From Bimuria novae-zelandiae CBS 107.79 (taxonomy: Eukaryota > Ascomycota > Dothideomycetes > Pleosporales > Didymosphaeriaceae): DNA of 64,000 nt. Shown here piece after piece: positions 46,001-54,810 of the stretch. Position 1 is the stretch's first letter; the number at the start of each line of letters is the position of its first letter. The stretch is taken from the NCBI GenBank assembly GCA_010015655.1, contig ML976729.1, positions 167,274 through 231,273 on the forward strand. Direction: 5' to 3'. Below the pieces are notes generated by a model, which saw only the letters and a list, made by a program, of their open reading frames with translations, was not told the origin of the DNA and did no database searches. A program made the position numbers and the translations under genes.

Positions 46001-47440
46001 AGCACTAAAAGTACAACGCGTGGATTTTACCTATCGCGGACTAGCCATAAATAGGGTACAGGACTACAATAGGCTTATAAACAAGGACTACTAAGCATAT
46101 AACCTCTACTAAGTTATAAAATTAACGGCACGGGACTATTAAAACCGTATTTAGATTAGCGAGTAAATAGCTCCGTTGCTAATTAAGAAGCTATATAAAG
46201 ATAAGGACTAGGGACACCTAAGGATCGGCAAAATAACGCGTTAAATCGCGAACGAATATGCTATCCCTAGGCTACGCCAGGCAGTACAGAAGGTACTAGG
46301 CAACTGTTTGGCCTGTTATAAGAACAAGCCTAAGAGATATAAGCCCTATAGCCTTTTATAGCTATTAAAGCCACCCCTAAGGTTATGGTCTAGCGTAACT
46401 ATAGACTTTATTATAAAGCTACTAGCATTACTAGCACTAAAGAATAAGGATCCCTATAACTTAATCTTAGTTATAATCTATTAACTTACTAAGGAATTGA
46501 GGTTTGTGCTAATTAGGGAAGCTATATTAGTAGAAGAACTAGCCTATATAGTAAAATAAGAACTAATATTATAGGTTAGATAACCCGACAAGTTTATTAT
46601 AGACAGGGCTAAGATATTCACATTATTATATTAAACTACGTTTATAGCTAAATTAAAGATTAAGTATAAGCTTACGACGAGCTTCTATCCTAAAACGGAC
46701 AGCTAAATAGAACGCACTAACCAAACGCTAGAATAATATCTTTAGATGTATATAAATAAGCTCTAAGATAACTAGGTTAAGCTGTTGCTAATAGCCTAGC
46801 TAACATATAATAGCGCAAAATTGGCGACTACGGGATACTTGCCATATTACGCCAACCATGGATGTAAGCTAACGACTCACCAGGATCTACGGGATATCTA
46901 AAGCATCGTAAAAGACGCAGCTAATAAAGCTAAACTTATAAAGAATTTATATAATATACTATGCTAGAATATCGCGCAACGTAATAAGTAAATAGTAAAA
47001 TAGGTAAATAAGAAAAGGATTAAGGGACTAATTTTTAAAGAGGGGAATAGAGTCCTCTTCTCGCGAAAAAATTTTAAGACAATAAGGCTAAGTAAAAAAC
47101 TAAATAACCTTTAAAAAGGACTATTTAAAATCTAAGAGGTTAGGGGACTAGTAAATTTTAAACTACGGTTACCTATAGATACACGTATCCACCCAGTCTT
47201 CTATAAGTTATTGTTGGAACCAGCACCACCAAACACCGAACTAGAAACATAACTCGAACTCGAGGACAAGAAGTACAAGGTTGAAGCAATTAAGAATCTA
47301 TAAAAGATTAGGCGTTAGTACAAGTACCTGGTAAAATAGGTAAGATGGCTAGAGAACCACAATACGTAAGAACTAGCAAGGAACCTTACTAACTGTAAAA
47401 AGGCCTTAGAGAAGTTCCACAAAGAACATCCCAAAGCCCC
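43061..47440 (+). pseudogene. pol: Gypsy E pol: spacer, protease, RT, RNase H, integrase, chromodomain
   Basis: After a poorly conserved spacer (43061-44100) come protease-like sequence, reverse transcriptase (about 44640-45260, YLND in place of YLDD at about 45098), RNase H (about 45480-45900), and integrase (about 46180-47180, with LACYKNKPKRYKP, TIDFIIK and FYPKTDS). A chromodomain follows: EDKKYKVEAI then LVKxVRWLENHNT (about 47255-47400). The frame changes between gag and pol, and stops of the Gln/Trp type are frequent. Confidence 0.8.
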
Positions 47441-48008
47441 ACGACCCAGGCGGGCCTAGGACGACAAAGGCACCAGATTATCCCAGAAATCGAGGGGAAG
47501 TTCTTCCGTGGCCAACCAGACACGAGGAGTCAGCTCGACCGGGCCGTTTGGCCAGGCAGGCTAAGGAGGGTCCTCCTCTAGCTCCTCTAAAGCGGCGCTC
47601 TTTATAGCAATCGCCTCTTTAGCACGCTTCGTGTTTAAGGCTAGCTATTTAGCTAAACGTTCTTTTTTCGCACGCGCTACGCGTATTACTTTAAATACTA
47701 TATCTTGCTCTTTTTACGCCTTTAGAATTTACGTATCTAATTTTTACTTCTCTATAACTAAATAAAAGAACTTATTATAGGTAATAGCCACGTTACATTT
47801 CGCGCCCCTCTTTAAGCACTTACTACACTTTCCTAAATAAATTAACACCTTATAGACCCGCGAATAGGTCTTGTAGTTAAAGCACTTTAATACTATAATG
47901 CTTTTATACGCCTTAATAGCAGAGATAAGTTTACGATAATAATAAGTACTAGTTATTTAGTTAGCAGGCATGATTCTTCGCGGACGAAGACTAGGAAGGG
48001 AGGGATAG
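47441..48008 (+). other. 3' region of gypsy E before the LTR
   Basis: The first about 130 bases (47430-47560) are little mutated and code for a Ser/Pro/Gly-rich tail. The remainder is mutated, with no assignable product; the frame stays mostly open to about 47990. It ends with GGAAGGGAGGGATAG, the polypurine tract. Confidence 0.5.
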
Positions 48009-48479
48009 TGTTACAAACTAGGACAGGATAATAGGGGATAGGCGCTTATAAGGATAGGTGGCTAAGGAACAGGTTAACAAGTACGCTAAGGAGCTAGCCT
48101 TAGGGTCACGTAACTACTTAGTTAATTAGTAGTACTAAGTAACGGAGCAGGGCACGTAACTGCTTAGTTAATTAGTAGTACTAAGTAACGAAGTAAGGCA
48201 TGGCTTAGTTAATTAGTAGTACTAAGTAACTAAGCAAGGCAAGTATATATAAACACAGGATAGTTTCCTTTATTATGCTCCTTATAGTTAACTTATATAT
48301 CTTTTGTGCGAGTACGTTTTCCTATACAGACTAATAGTTATCTTATCTTATTATAAGATTAGATTGTCTAGCCTCGCGCTACGTGTCGCATTAACTTGTA
48401 CTACTAAATAATCCGTGAAGCACCACGAAGCCTTACCGCCCTAACTCAGATTGGAACAAGGTGTGAGAGCCTCATAACA
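48009..48479 (+). repeat. 3' LTR of gypsy E
   Basis: 471 bp, three copies of the 27-bp core CTTAGTTAATTAGTAGTACT(...) against two in the 5' LTR. Confidence 0.9.
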
Positions 48480-48499
48480 CTCTTAATATTAGCAAGTTA

Positions 48500-50340
48500 T
48501 ATATTTTTAAAGAGGCTAACCTACCTAAAAGTATTAATTATAATAATTTAATTACTTTATTTAATTTATAATTTTCTACTAGCGTTATAGACTATATAGT
48601 ATACTAAGGCGCTCCGCGCAGCAATGCCTAGTAGTTACTATAGTTAGAAACTAACGTCTTTAATAGAGCTATATACGTACTTTGTAATTATTATTTATAT
48701 AGACGTCTACTAGGAGCCCTTATTAGTAAAGTACTAAAAGAAGGGCTACTAGAACGCTCCTATATATAAAATTAATAACTTTTTATTCCGCTAGCACTAG
48801 TAGTAGCTAGATCGATGCCTATATTATACTAAAATAGAGTAGAGCTTTTGCTTCCTATTTAGCCACGTCTAGGATCTCTCTTAGCTGCTTCGCGAGCACT
48901 TGCTACTATACTAAATACTTAGTAAACACCTTTACGTTAATATAATAATAATAAGATTTACTAAACGCTCGTTAAAAAGAGTAATAATTAAAATAAAGCC
49001 TATACCTAAGGGCTATAAGATCTAGTATTTAGTAAATAATAGAGTAATACTTAACTAGCTTTTTTATGCCCGTAATAGAGGACCTATTAATTTAATTAAA
49101 ATTATTAACACTAACACTATTAGTAGATTTTTAACTTTAATAAAACTTATCCCTATTACTATTCTACTTGCTAAGGACGACGCTAGAGAAAGGCTTCTTT
49201 TAGTTAGTTATTATATTATTTAGGATAATAACCTTTTTAATACGATACCTATACTTAAATACTTTAGATTTAAAGGCGTTAGATACGCTAGAACTATTAA
49301 AATAATAAAGATAATAATAAAAGGAGGTCTTTAAGCAGGCCGTAAAGGTAAAATTTTAAATAAGTAACACACCTATTATCCGTAAAAAGCTATCTAAAGA
49401 GCCCTTTAATAGTAATTTTATACGGTTAAAAACATACGCTTAGTAGTCCTTAAAGTAAGGAGAAATACGCTAGGCGCTATTATTATTAAAAAAAGTACTA
49501 AAAGTAGCTTAAAAAATTAGGTTATGCTTTTACTAGTATAGTTATAGCTTATAAGTATTAATGTTATCTCTTAGTATAGCATTAACTTTTATATAGCTAC
49601 TTAGTATATTAAAAAGCTCCGTCGGCGCTCTAAGACGGTATTAAATAATAAGAAGATCTTTATAAACGCCTCTAGTAATAACGCTATTAAGTTACTAATA
49701 ATACTAATAATAATAGATAATTATAATATCTATAAGAGCAAGATTAATTATTTTAATTAATATAAAAGCTACTACTTTATTTAATAGGCTAAATAGTATA
49801 TCTATCGTGCTTTACTTTACTTCTTACTTAATTTAGCACTAAACAACGCCTATAAGCTATTATTATACTTATTTTAGTTATTTATAAAAAGTGCAAGTTA
49901 TAAAAACTTCTTATATATCTTAATTAAGTAGCTTTTTGAGCGTGGAGACTGACTTTGCAACAGTAGTAATAAACGTTAGTACGTAGATAATATCGTCAGC
50001 GACGCTGGCAGCTCCCACACGTCTATAAAGCTATTTAGAGAGGGCAAGACCTGTGTATCTTATGCGACGTCTGGGCGTAAAGTACATAACTTAGGACCCT
50101 TACGGCAGCCTCTTAAGACTACTTCTAGTAATTATAAAGCTCCTCCACGTATTCCGTATAGTAGCTTTAGCTATAAGGCGTGTAAGCTACCTTTATATAG
50201 GCTAAAGAAGCGTCCTAAGTACTAGTAAAAGTATCTATAGCGCTATTAAATAATTATATTAAAAGATACTTCGTAAAGCTTAATTATTAAGTAGTTTTAT
50301 TAAAACACTACAAGAAATTAAGTCTTTATATAAATTTATA
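48500..50340 (+). pseudogene. piggyBac-type transposase, heavily mutated
   Basis: Reading through TAG/TAA, the frame gives PIPKGYKI, LFYARNRGPINL, SRFLTLIKLIP and, most clearly, IDNYNIYKSKINYFNxYKSY followed by ALLYFLLNLALNNAYKLLL (about 49680-49890). This matches the last catalytic block and insertion helix of piggyBac-type (DDE_Tnp_1_7) transposases, whose usual form is DxYNxxMGGVDxxDQxRSYY. 49950-50200 holds a probable Cys/Arg-rich tail. No intact copy is possible from this sequence. Confidence 0.7.
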
Positions 50341-50390
50341 TATAAATTTAATCTCCTTTAGTGTTTGTTAGAAGTCGGAGCAAAGCTCCA

Positions 50391-50444
50391 ATTGGCTATT
50401 TCCATATGGCCTGTGTGCGGCAGATTTTAGCCATGCGGGGGATA
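50391..50444 (-). repeat. Right inverted end of the piggyBac-like element
   Basis: 54 bp, four transitions relative to 41062-41115. Confidence 0.8.
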
Positions 50445-50504
50445 ATGTGCCAAAGTAATGTTGGTAGCTTAGTCATGATTGTGCTTAGTCAGGTGGTGCC
50501 GCTA

Positions 50505-50584
50505 ACGTGTTTCACCACTCAGTGAGCCACACCACTCAGTGAGCCACACCACTCAGTGAGCCACCCCACCAAAATCGCAACGCG
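50505..50584 (+). repeat. Left inverted end of G with three 17-bp units
   Basis: ACCACTCAGTGAGCCAC is repeated three times in tandem (50513-50563); the unit contains the small palindrome CACTCAGTG. Confidence 0.88.
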
Positions 50585-52111
50585 TCTTCTTACAACTCTC
50601 GCAATGCCGCCCGCCCAACGAGCCTAGTAGGCTTAAAAAGAAGGTAGACTTGCTCTATTAAAGCACGCGATTTAAAATAAATAAATTTTAAGCTACTAAT
50701 ATACTAGTAAACTTTATTAAGTTAACTAATTAATCCTCCGCCGACGCGTTCTAGGTACTCTACCTTAGGCTACTACCAACGCTTAGAAACGAAAGCTACA
50801 CCCTATAGAGGAGCGCGCTTTAGTAGATTAGATCCTAGACCTTAACCAACGCGGATTTCCGCCCTATATTATTAATATATAGCGAATAGTAAACCATCTA
50901 CTCGCCGCGCGCGGCCAAGAGCCCCCTCCCTAGCTAGTTAGCAAGAACTAGATATCGCGCTTTATTAAAGCTTAATTAGAGCTCTAGACAAAGTAGAATA
51001 GGAAATTCCACTCTTAGCGCGCGAAATCTACCGTGCCCGTGCACCTAACGCGCACCGTCGGCCAACACGCGGAATTGGTCCTAGTTATTATTAGTAAACT
51101 TAGGGCCGTAGAGTTACATATAATAGTTGTTATTACTAGATTTTCTAGTAGAGTAATCTATAGGCCTATGCGACAGAATTTGCTACTAAAATTTACGTAG
51201 TTAAAGTATTTTACGGCCGCGACTATTTACTATAGGTATAGGTGCTAAGCATGGCTTATAAGCAACACTACTACTTTATATAGCTATAAAACTACGTTTC
51301 TACCTTTTTTTAACCTTTTATTACTATAAGGCCTTGCGCTTACGTTTTTATGTAGTTTAAGATTTATTTTAAGAGTCGCGCTACTATTTCTTACGTGCTC
51401 TCTTAGCTTTGCGCGTATTAATAGCTTAGCGCTTTTTTACACGCTTCCTCTCTTACTCTTCCTTCTTCTTCGCTGCTATCTAGCGCTTCTCTTCTATAAT
51501 TTACTTCTTATACGCTATAGTAGTAGCCTTTAACTTTCTTGCCTTTTCTTTTTAGAACTCCTCCTCCTCTGCCTTACGCTTTACTAACCTTATCTGTGTG
51601 CGCGCTTCTCGAAAGGAGCGAAGAGTCCACATTATATACGGTCCCTAGTACTCGTAGTGTTATAGCAAAGCTAGAGGCTTGCCTTGCTTTTCTCGCTTCC
51701 TCTTAGTAGTAAGAGCGTCTATTAGACCTTCATTTTCGCTCCTTATAAGGGTGTTTTAGATAGCTATATAGTAGAGCGATTGCTAAATAATTAATACATT
51801 CTTCTCTATTGCACCCCTTAACGCACGCTTTACTACTTAATCTAGAACCCTCTACTATTCTCCTTTATAGATAGTAGCGTTAGAGTCACTATCTTCTACA
51901 GTCTCGGAGTTACTATCTACAAACTTATCTAGTATAACGTTAGGGTTAAATGGGCTCACGCCCACTGCCTTAAAGGAGCTAAGTATATTTAATTTAGTAA
52001 AGCTAGCCACCTAGGCATTCTAGAATAGCGAGAAGAAGTTAGGCTTCTTTACTAGTACTAGGCCTTTGTGCTTAAAGAGGCGCTCTCCTAGCTTCTTTAA
52101 GTATGCTATAC

Positions 52112-52173
52112 TATCGCGGAGCAAAAGGCTAACCTTCTGCTCCCGTTGGAGTAGAATATTCTTAACCGTCACA
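52112..52173 (-). repeat. 3' LTR of the miniature element
   Basis: 62 bp; its final dinucleotide is TA instead of CA on the minus strand (TATCGCGG on plus), the single difference from its partner. Confidence 0.88.
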
Positions 52174-52286
52174 CACCCCCCCAGATCGTAGCGTAGCGAA
52201 GAGATGGAAGCTTTTCAAGGTTTCTCATACATATTGGCCGCAGCGCAACATGCCCTGTATATTCTGCTCCAGTCTCTCCCGCGATT

Positions 52287-52299
52287 CCGGGCTCATAAC
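52287..52299 (-). promoter_or_regulatory. Primer-binding site of the miniature element
   Basis: Minus-strand GTTATGAGCCCGG abuts the 5' LTR with no gap and is complementary to the initiator tRNA-Met anticodon arm. Confidence 0.75.
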
Positions 52300-52361
52300 T
52301 GTCGCGGAGCAAAAGGCTAACCTTCTGCTCCCGTTGGAGTAGAATATTCTTAACCGTCACA
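52300..52361 (-). repeat. 5' LTR of the miniature element
   Basis: 62 bp, intact TG...CA ends, next to the TATAC duplication. Confidence 0.88.
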
Positions 52362-54680
52362 TATACTAAGAGGCTTAAATATTACTATATTAAGCGGCTG
52401 AAGCGTGTGCGTGCTGTGAGGTAGATAGATACTTATAAGAATCTTGTGCTAGTGGCAATACTCTAAAAACTCTTTAGTTAGGTGACTCCTATAGCTATCT
52501 ACGAGCAATAGGCGGTACTTTTTTTAAGCTTTAGATACAGTAAAGCGCTGGAACACCTATTATAGCTAAGTAAGGCCTAGGCTGTCGTTGCTCTAGCTAC
52601 TAGGTAATACTCTAAAGAAGGCTATATATTCTCCTACCTTTACATCCTCCACCCAGGTGCTCTGAATATTCTGAGATTTAGCCGGATATATGAGGCCTAG
52701 AGGAAGAGCAGATCCATCCGCGCATACACATGCTATAAGGCTTACCTACTTATAATTGCCATCCTGTAGTATCTGCCTAAAGGGTTTCTTCTTAAATTAA
52801 CGCTTACTAAAGATTCTCTTTTGTCTACTAATAGCTCTAATTATAAAGCCTTTCTTATCTATATTATATATGTGCGTAGGCTTTATTTTATAGAACTTAA
52901 TTTTATCGCGTAGCGCGTTGTAGTATAGCTTATACTTATTACTAAAGTTAGCAATGTGGCGTTGCTAGTTTATAGATATAGTAAATTAAGACGTAAGCTT
53001 ATCGTTATAATAATCTAGGAAGCGCGATACCTAGCTCTTAAAGACCTAATACCTAGCGATATTTAAGGCGAAATCTTAAACCATCTCTCTTATAGGTGGG
53101 AGGTGTTCTTTTATAAGCTTATTTATATACTTTATAAGCTCTACCTCCTCCTATAGGCTAAAGTTCTAACGCGTTACTATATCCTCTTAGTAAGAACGCG
53201 CACTAAGCTCTACTTTACGTATTAAAGTTAAGTAAATAACGCTATGCTTTTAAGCTATTTTTATCTATAGGATTTTCTCTCTTAAAGGTGTACTTTTTGC
53301 TTCTGTAACTGCTTCGTTAATGCCTGTCATTATTATTATGCTGTGTTAGGATAAAAAAGTGTTATATGGATGGTGTTCCACGCGTTGGCCAACGGCGCGC
53401 GTTAGGTGCACGGGCATGGTAAGGACCTAGTCGCGATCCGCGCGTGGTTTAAGCTCGTAGATAAAACGCGTTAGTTGTACGGTATCTCTAACTTAGATAT
53501 CTATAACTTTAATAAGACTAGCTTTATAATAGGGATTGCTATAATCTTAAAAGTTATTATAAGCTCTAAGATAGTCGACCGCGCGGTTACTATATAGCTA
53601 GGTAATTATAAGTAGGTAATAGTAATTAAGTGTATTAACCCGTCTAGCTAGTTAATCCCACTATTTATAATTCTGCAAGGAAAGCTCTACTAAGCGAGCT
53701 GGTATTAAGGCCTCTTACCTAGCTAGGTTATTGCTGTTAGCGACAACGGCTGGACGACTAATAAGCTTAGCCTTAAGTGGGTAAAGCACTTCCACTAATA
53801 TACAGAGGCTCGTATAGTAGGGGCCTACTAGCTGCTTATCCTCGACGGCCACGGCAGCCACGCAACGCCTAAGTTTAACTAGTTCTATAGAGAGAGCAAA
53901 ATTATTACGCTCTATATGCCGCCATATACGTTGCACCTCTTATAGCTACTTAATATAGGCTACTTCTCGCCTCTTAAGATTGCGTATAGCTATTAGGTAT
54001 CTAAGCTTGCGCGACAACGCGTCTTTTATATTAATAAGTAAGACTTCTTATAGATCTACCTAAGTATTAGAGGGATAGTCCTCTTAGAGTAGAATATCTA
54101 GGCTAGCTTCCGGGCGTTAGGGCTAGTCCTAGCTTATTAAGAACGTCCTATCGTTGCTAACGGTAGTTAGGACGCCTTCTCCGCTAGGAACGGCGGCTAA
54201 TACTAAGGTTATATAGATAGTAGAGATACTGCATACTATTGCTTAGCTAAAGTAGCAGGCTTAACTTATTTAAAGTTATCTTAATCGCCTATCCTAGAGC
54301 CCTACTAGCCAGGCTATTCGCCAGCTTGTTAAAGATTGTCAGCTTGCGATAAATTCAGCAATAATTCTTATAGAGGAGAATAAGAAGCTTTAATAGGTAA
54401 GTCAGCGCTAACAGCGCAAGGGGCAACAGCGCCGACAGTATATAGCCTGTGGAGGAGCTCTGCGAGTAGAGGAAGGTTAATTGCTTGCTGCAGAGGCCGA
54501 AAGGGTGCTCCAGCAGGTAGAGCAGGCGGGGCAGCCAAGTAGGCCTCGAGCACTACTAACCTGCAGCAGGTGCCACGAATAAGGTCACAAAAGAACTTAG
54601 TGTACTATTAGATAACGCGCATTAAATAGATCTATTTTCTATATATTTTATCGCGTGGTTATAGAGCTATTGCAAGAAGA

Positions 54681-54743
54681 CGCGTTGCGATTTTGGTGGG
54701 GTGGCTCACTGAGTGGTGTGCGCCACTAAGTGGTGGAACACGT
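54681..54743 (-). repeat. Right inverted end of G
   Basis: 63 bp with two 17-bp units, one diverged; followed by the TA shared with element I. Confidence 0.85.
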
Positions 54744-54810
54744 TAACGTGTTTCACCACTCAGTGAGCCACCCCACCAAAATCGCGACGCGTTTTCTCAC
54801 TACTTTCGCG

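Larger units (their letters stand above)
41339..48479 (+). mobile_element. Ty3/gypsy element E, complete, nested in the piggyBac-like element
   Basis: LTRs 41339-41768 (430 bp) and 48009-48479 (471 bp) start TGTTAC and end ATAACA. CTCTT is duplicated outside (41334-41338, 48480-48484). The 41-bp length difference is one extra copy of an internal repeat. Gag, pol and chromodomain read on the plus strand. Same family as D, in the opposite orientation. The left-LTR copy keeps CACGTGAC where the right has CACGTAAC. Confidence 0.92.
41062..50444 (+). mobile_element. piggyBac-like DNA transposon, split by gypsy E
   Basis: 54-bp inverted ends (41062-41115 and 50391-50444) begin TATCCCCCGCATGG. They differ at four positions, all C/T or G/A with the right copy the mutated one. 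Removing E leaves about 2.2 kb. The right part codes for a piggyBac-type transposase. The flanks do not show a clean TTAA, so the exact limits and the target duplication are uncertain. Confidence 0.7.
52112..52361 (-). mobile_element. Complete 250-bp miniature LTR retrotransposon (TRIM-type)
   Basis: Two 62-bp direct repeats (52112-52173, 52300-52361) read on the minus strand TGTGACGG...GCGACA, so they have TG...CA LTR ends; they differ at one base. TATAC is duplicated exactly outside (52107-52111, 52362-52366). Directly after the 5' LTR lies GTTATGAGCCCGG (52287-52299 complement), the initiator tRNA-Met half primer-binding site also used by copia A. Directly before the 3' LTR lies a polypurine tract, CTGGGGGGGTG. 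The 126-bp interior has no coding capacity. Removing it with one TATAC restores the H transposase frame (FKPLSIAYLKKLG). Hardly mutated. Confidence 0.88.
51340..53330 (-). pseudogene. pogo/Tan1-type transposase of H, split by the miniature LTR element
   Basis: ATG at 53330 (MTGINEAVTEAKSTPLREKI). A CENP-B-like helix-turn-helix follows, then THIYNIDKKGFIIRA (about 52850), VSLIACVCADGSALPLGLIY, LLLVDSYRSHLTKEFLEYC, LPHSTHTLQPLNIVIFKPLS. After the miniature element (52112-52361) come AYLKKLGERLFKHKGL, VGVSPFNPNVILDKF and a long Lys/Glu-rich coiled tail to about 51340. All landmarks of fungal Tan1-like DDE_1 transposases are present in order. Stops are TAG/TAA at Gln/Trp sites. Confidence 0.83.
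51031..53419 (-). mobile_element. pogo/Tan1-type DNA transposon H, nested in G
   Basis: 45-bp inverted ends (51031-51075, 53375-53419) begin CC(G/A)TGCCCGTGCACCTAACG and are bordered by TA at 51029-51030 and 53420-53421. Removing H with one TA restores an uninterrupted transposase frame in G, which proves the insertion. Carries its own transposase on the minus strand, and a 250-bp LTR element inside that gene. Confidence 0.88.
50604..54620 (+). pseudogene. pogo-type transposase of G (50604-51028 and 53422-54620)
   Basis: ATG at 50604 (MPPAQRA). A helix-turn-helix/CENP-B-like DNA-binding region follows (RKLHPIEERALVD, RGFPPYIIN, LLAARGQEPPP, 50790-50940). The frame is cut by H at 51030 and continues exactly at 53422. 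The DDE core shows DIYNFNKTSF (53510; Asp-Glu-Thr-Gly motif mutated), AVSDNGWTTNKLSLKWVKHF, LLILDGHGSHATPKFN and PPYTLHLL. The carboxyl end has a zinc knuckle, C-SR-C-HExG-H-KRTx-C (54562-54603). Stops are Gln/Trp type. Cut-and-paste transposase, dead. Confidence 0.85.
50505..54743 (+). mobile_element. pogo/Fot1-type DNA transposon G
   Basis: Inverted ends 50505-50584 and 54681-54743 begin ACGTGTT(T/C)CACCAC and are bordered by TA (50503-50504, 54744-54745). Without H and its TA the element is 1848 bp, normal for Fot1-like elements. The left end carries three copies of the 17-bp unit ACCACTCAGTGAGCCAC, the right end two. Transposase on the plus strand. Confidence 0.88.

Noticed and set aside
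50513..50563. Short tandem repeat that might be a CRISPR-like array
   Set aside because: Units are contiguous without spacers, in a eukaryotic transposon end.
52169..52360. Minus-strand 63-codon frame
   Set aside because: It is the miniature LTR element read as codons; LTR structure and TATAC duplication explain it better.
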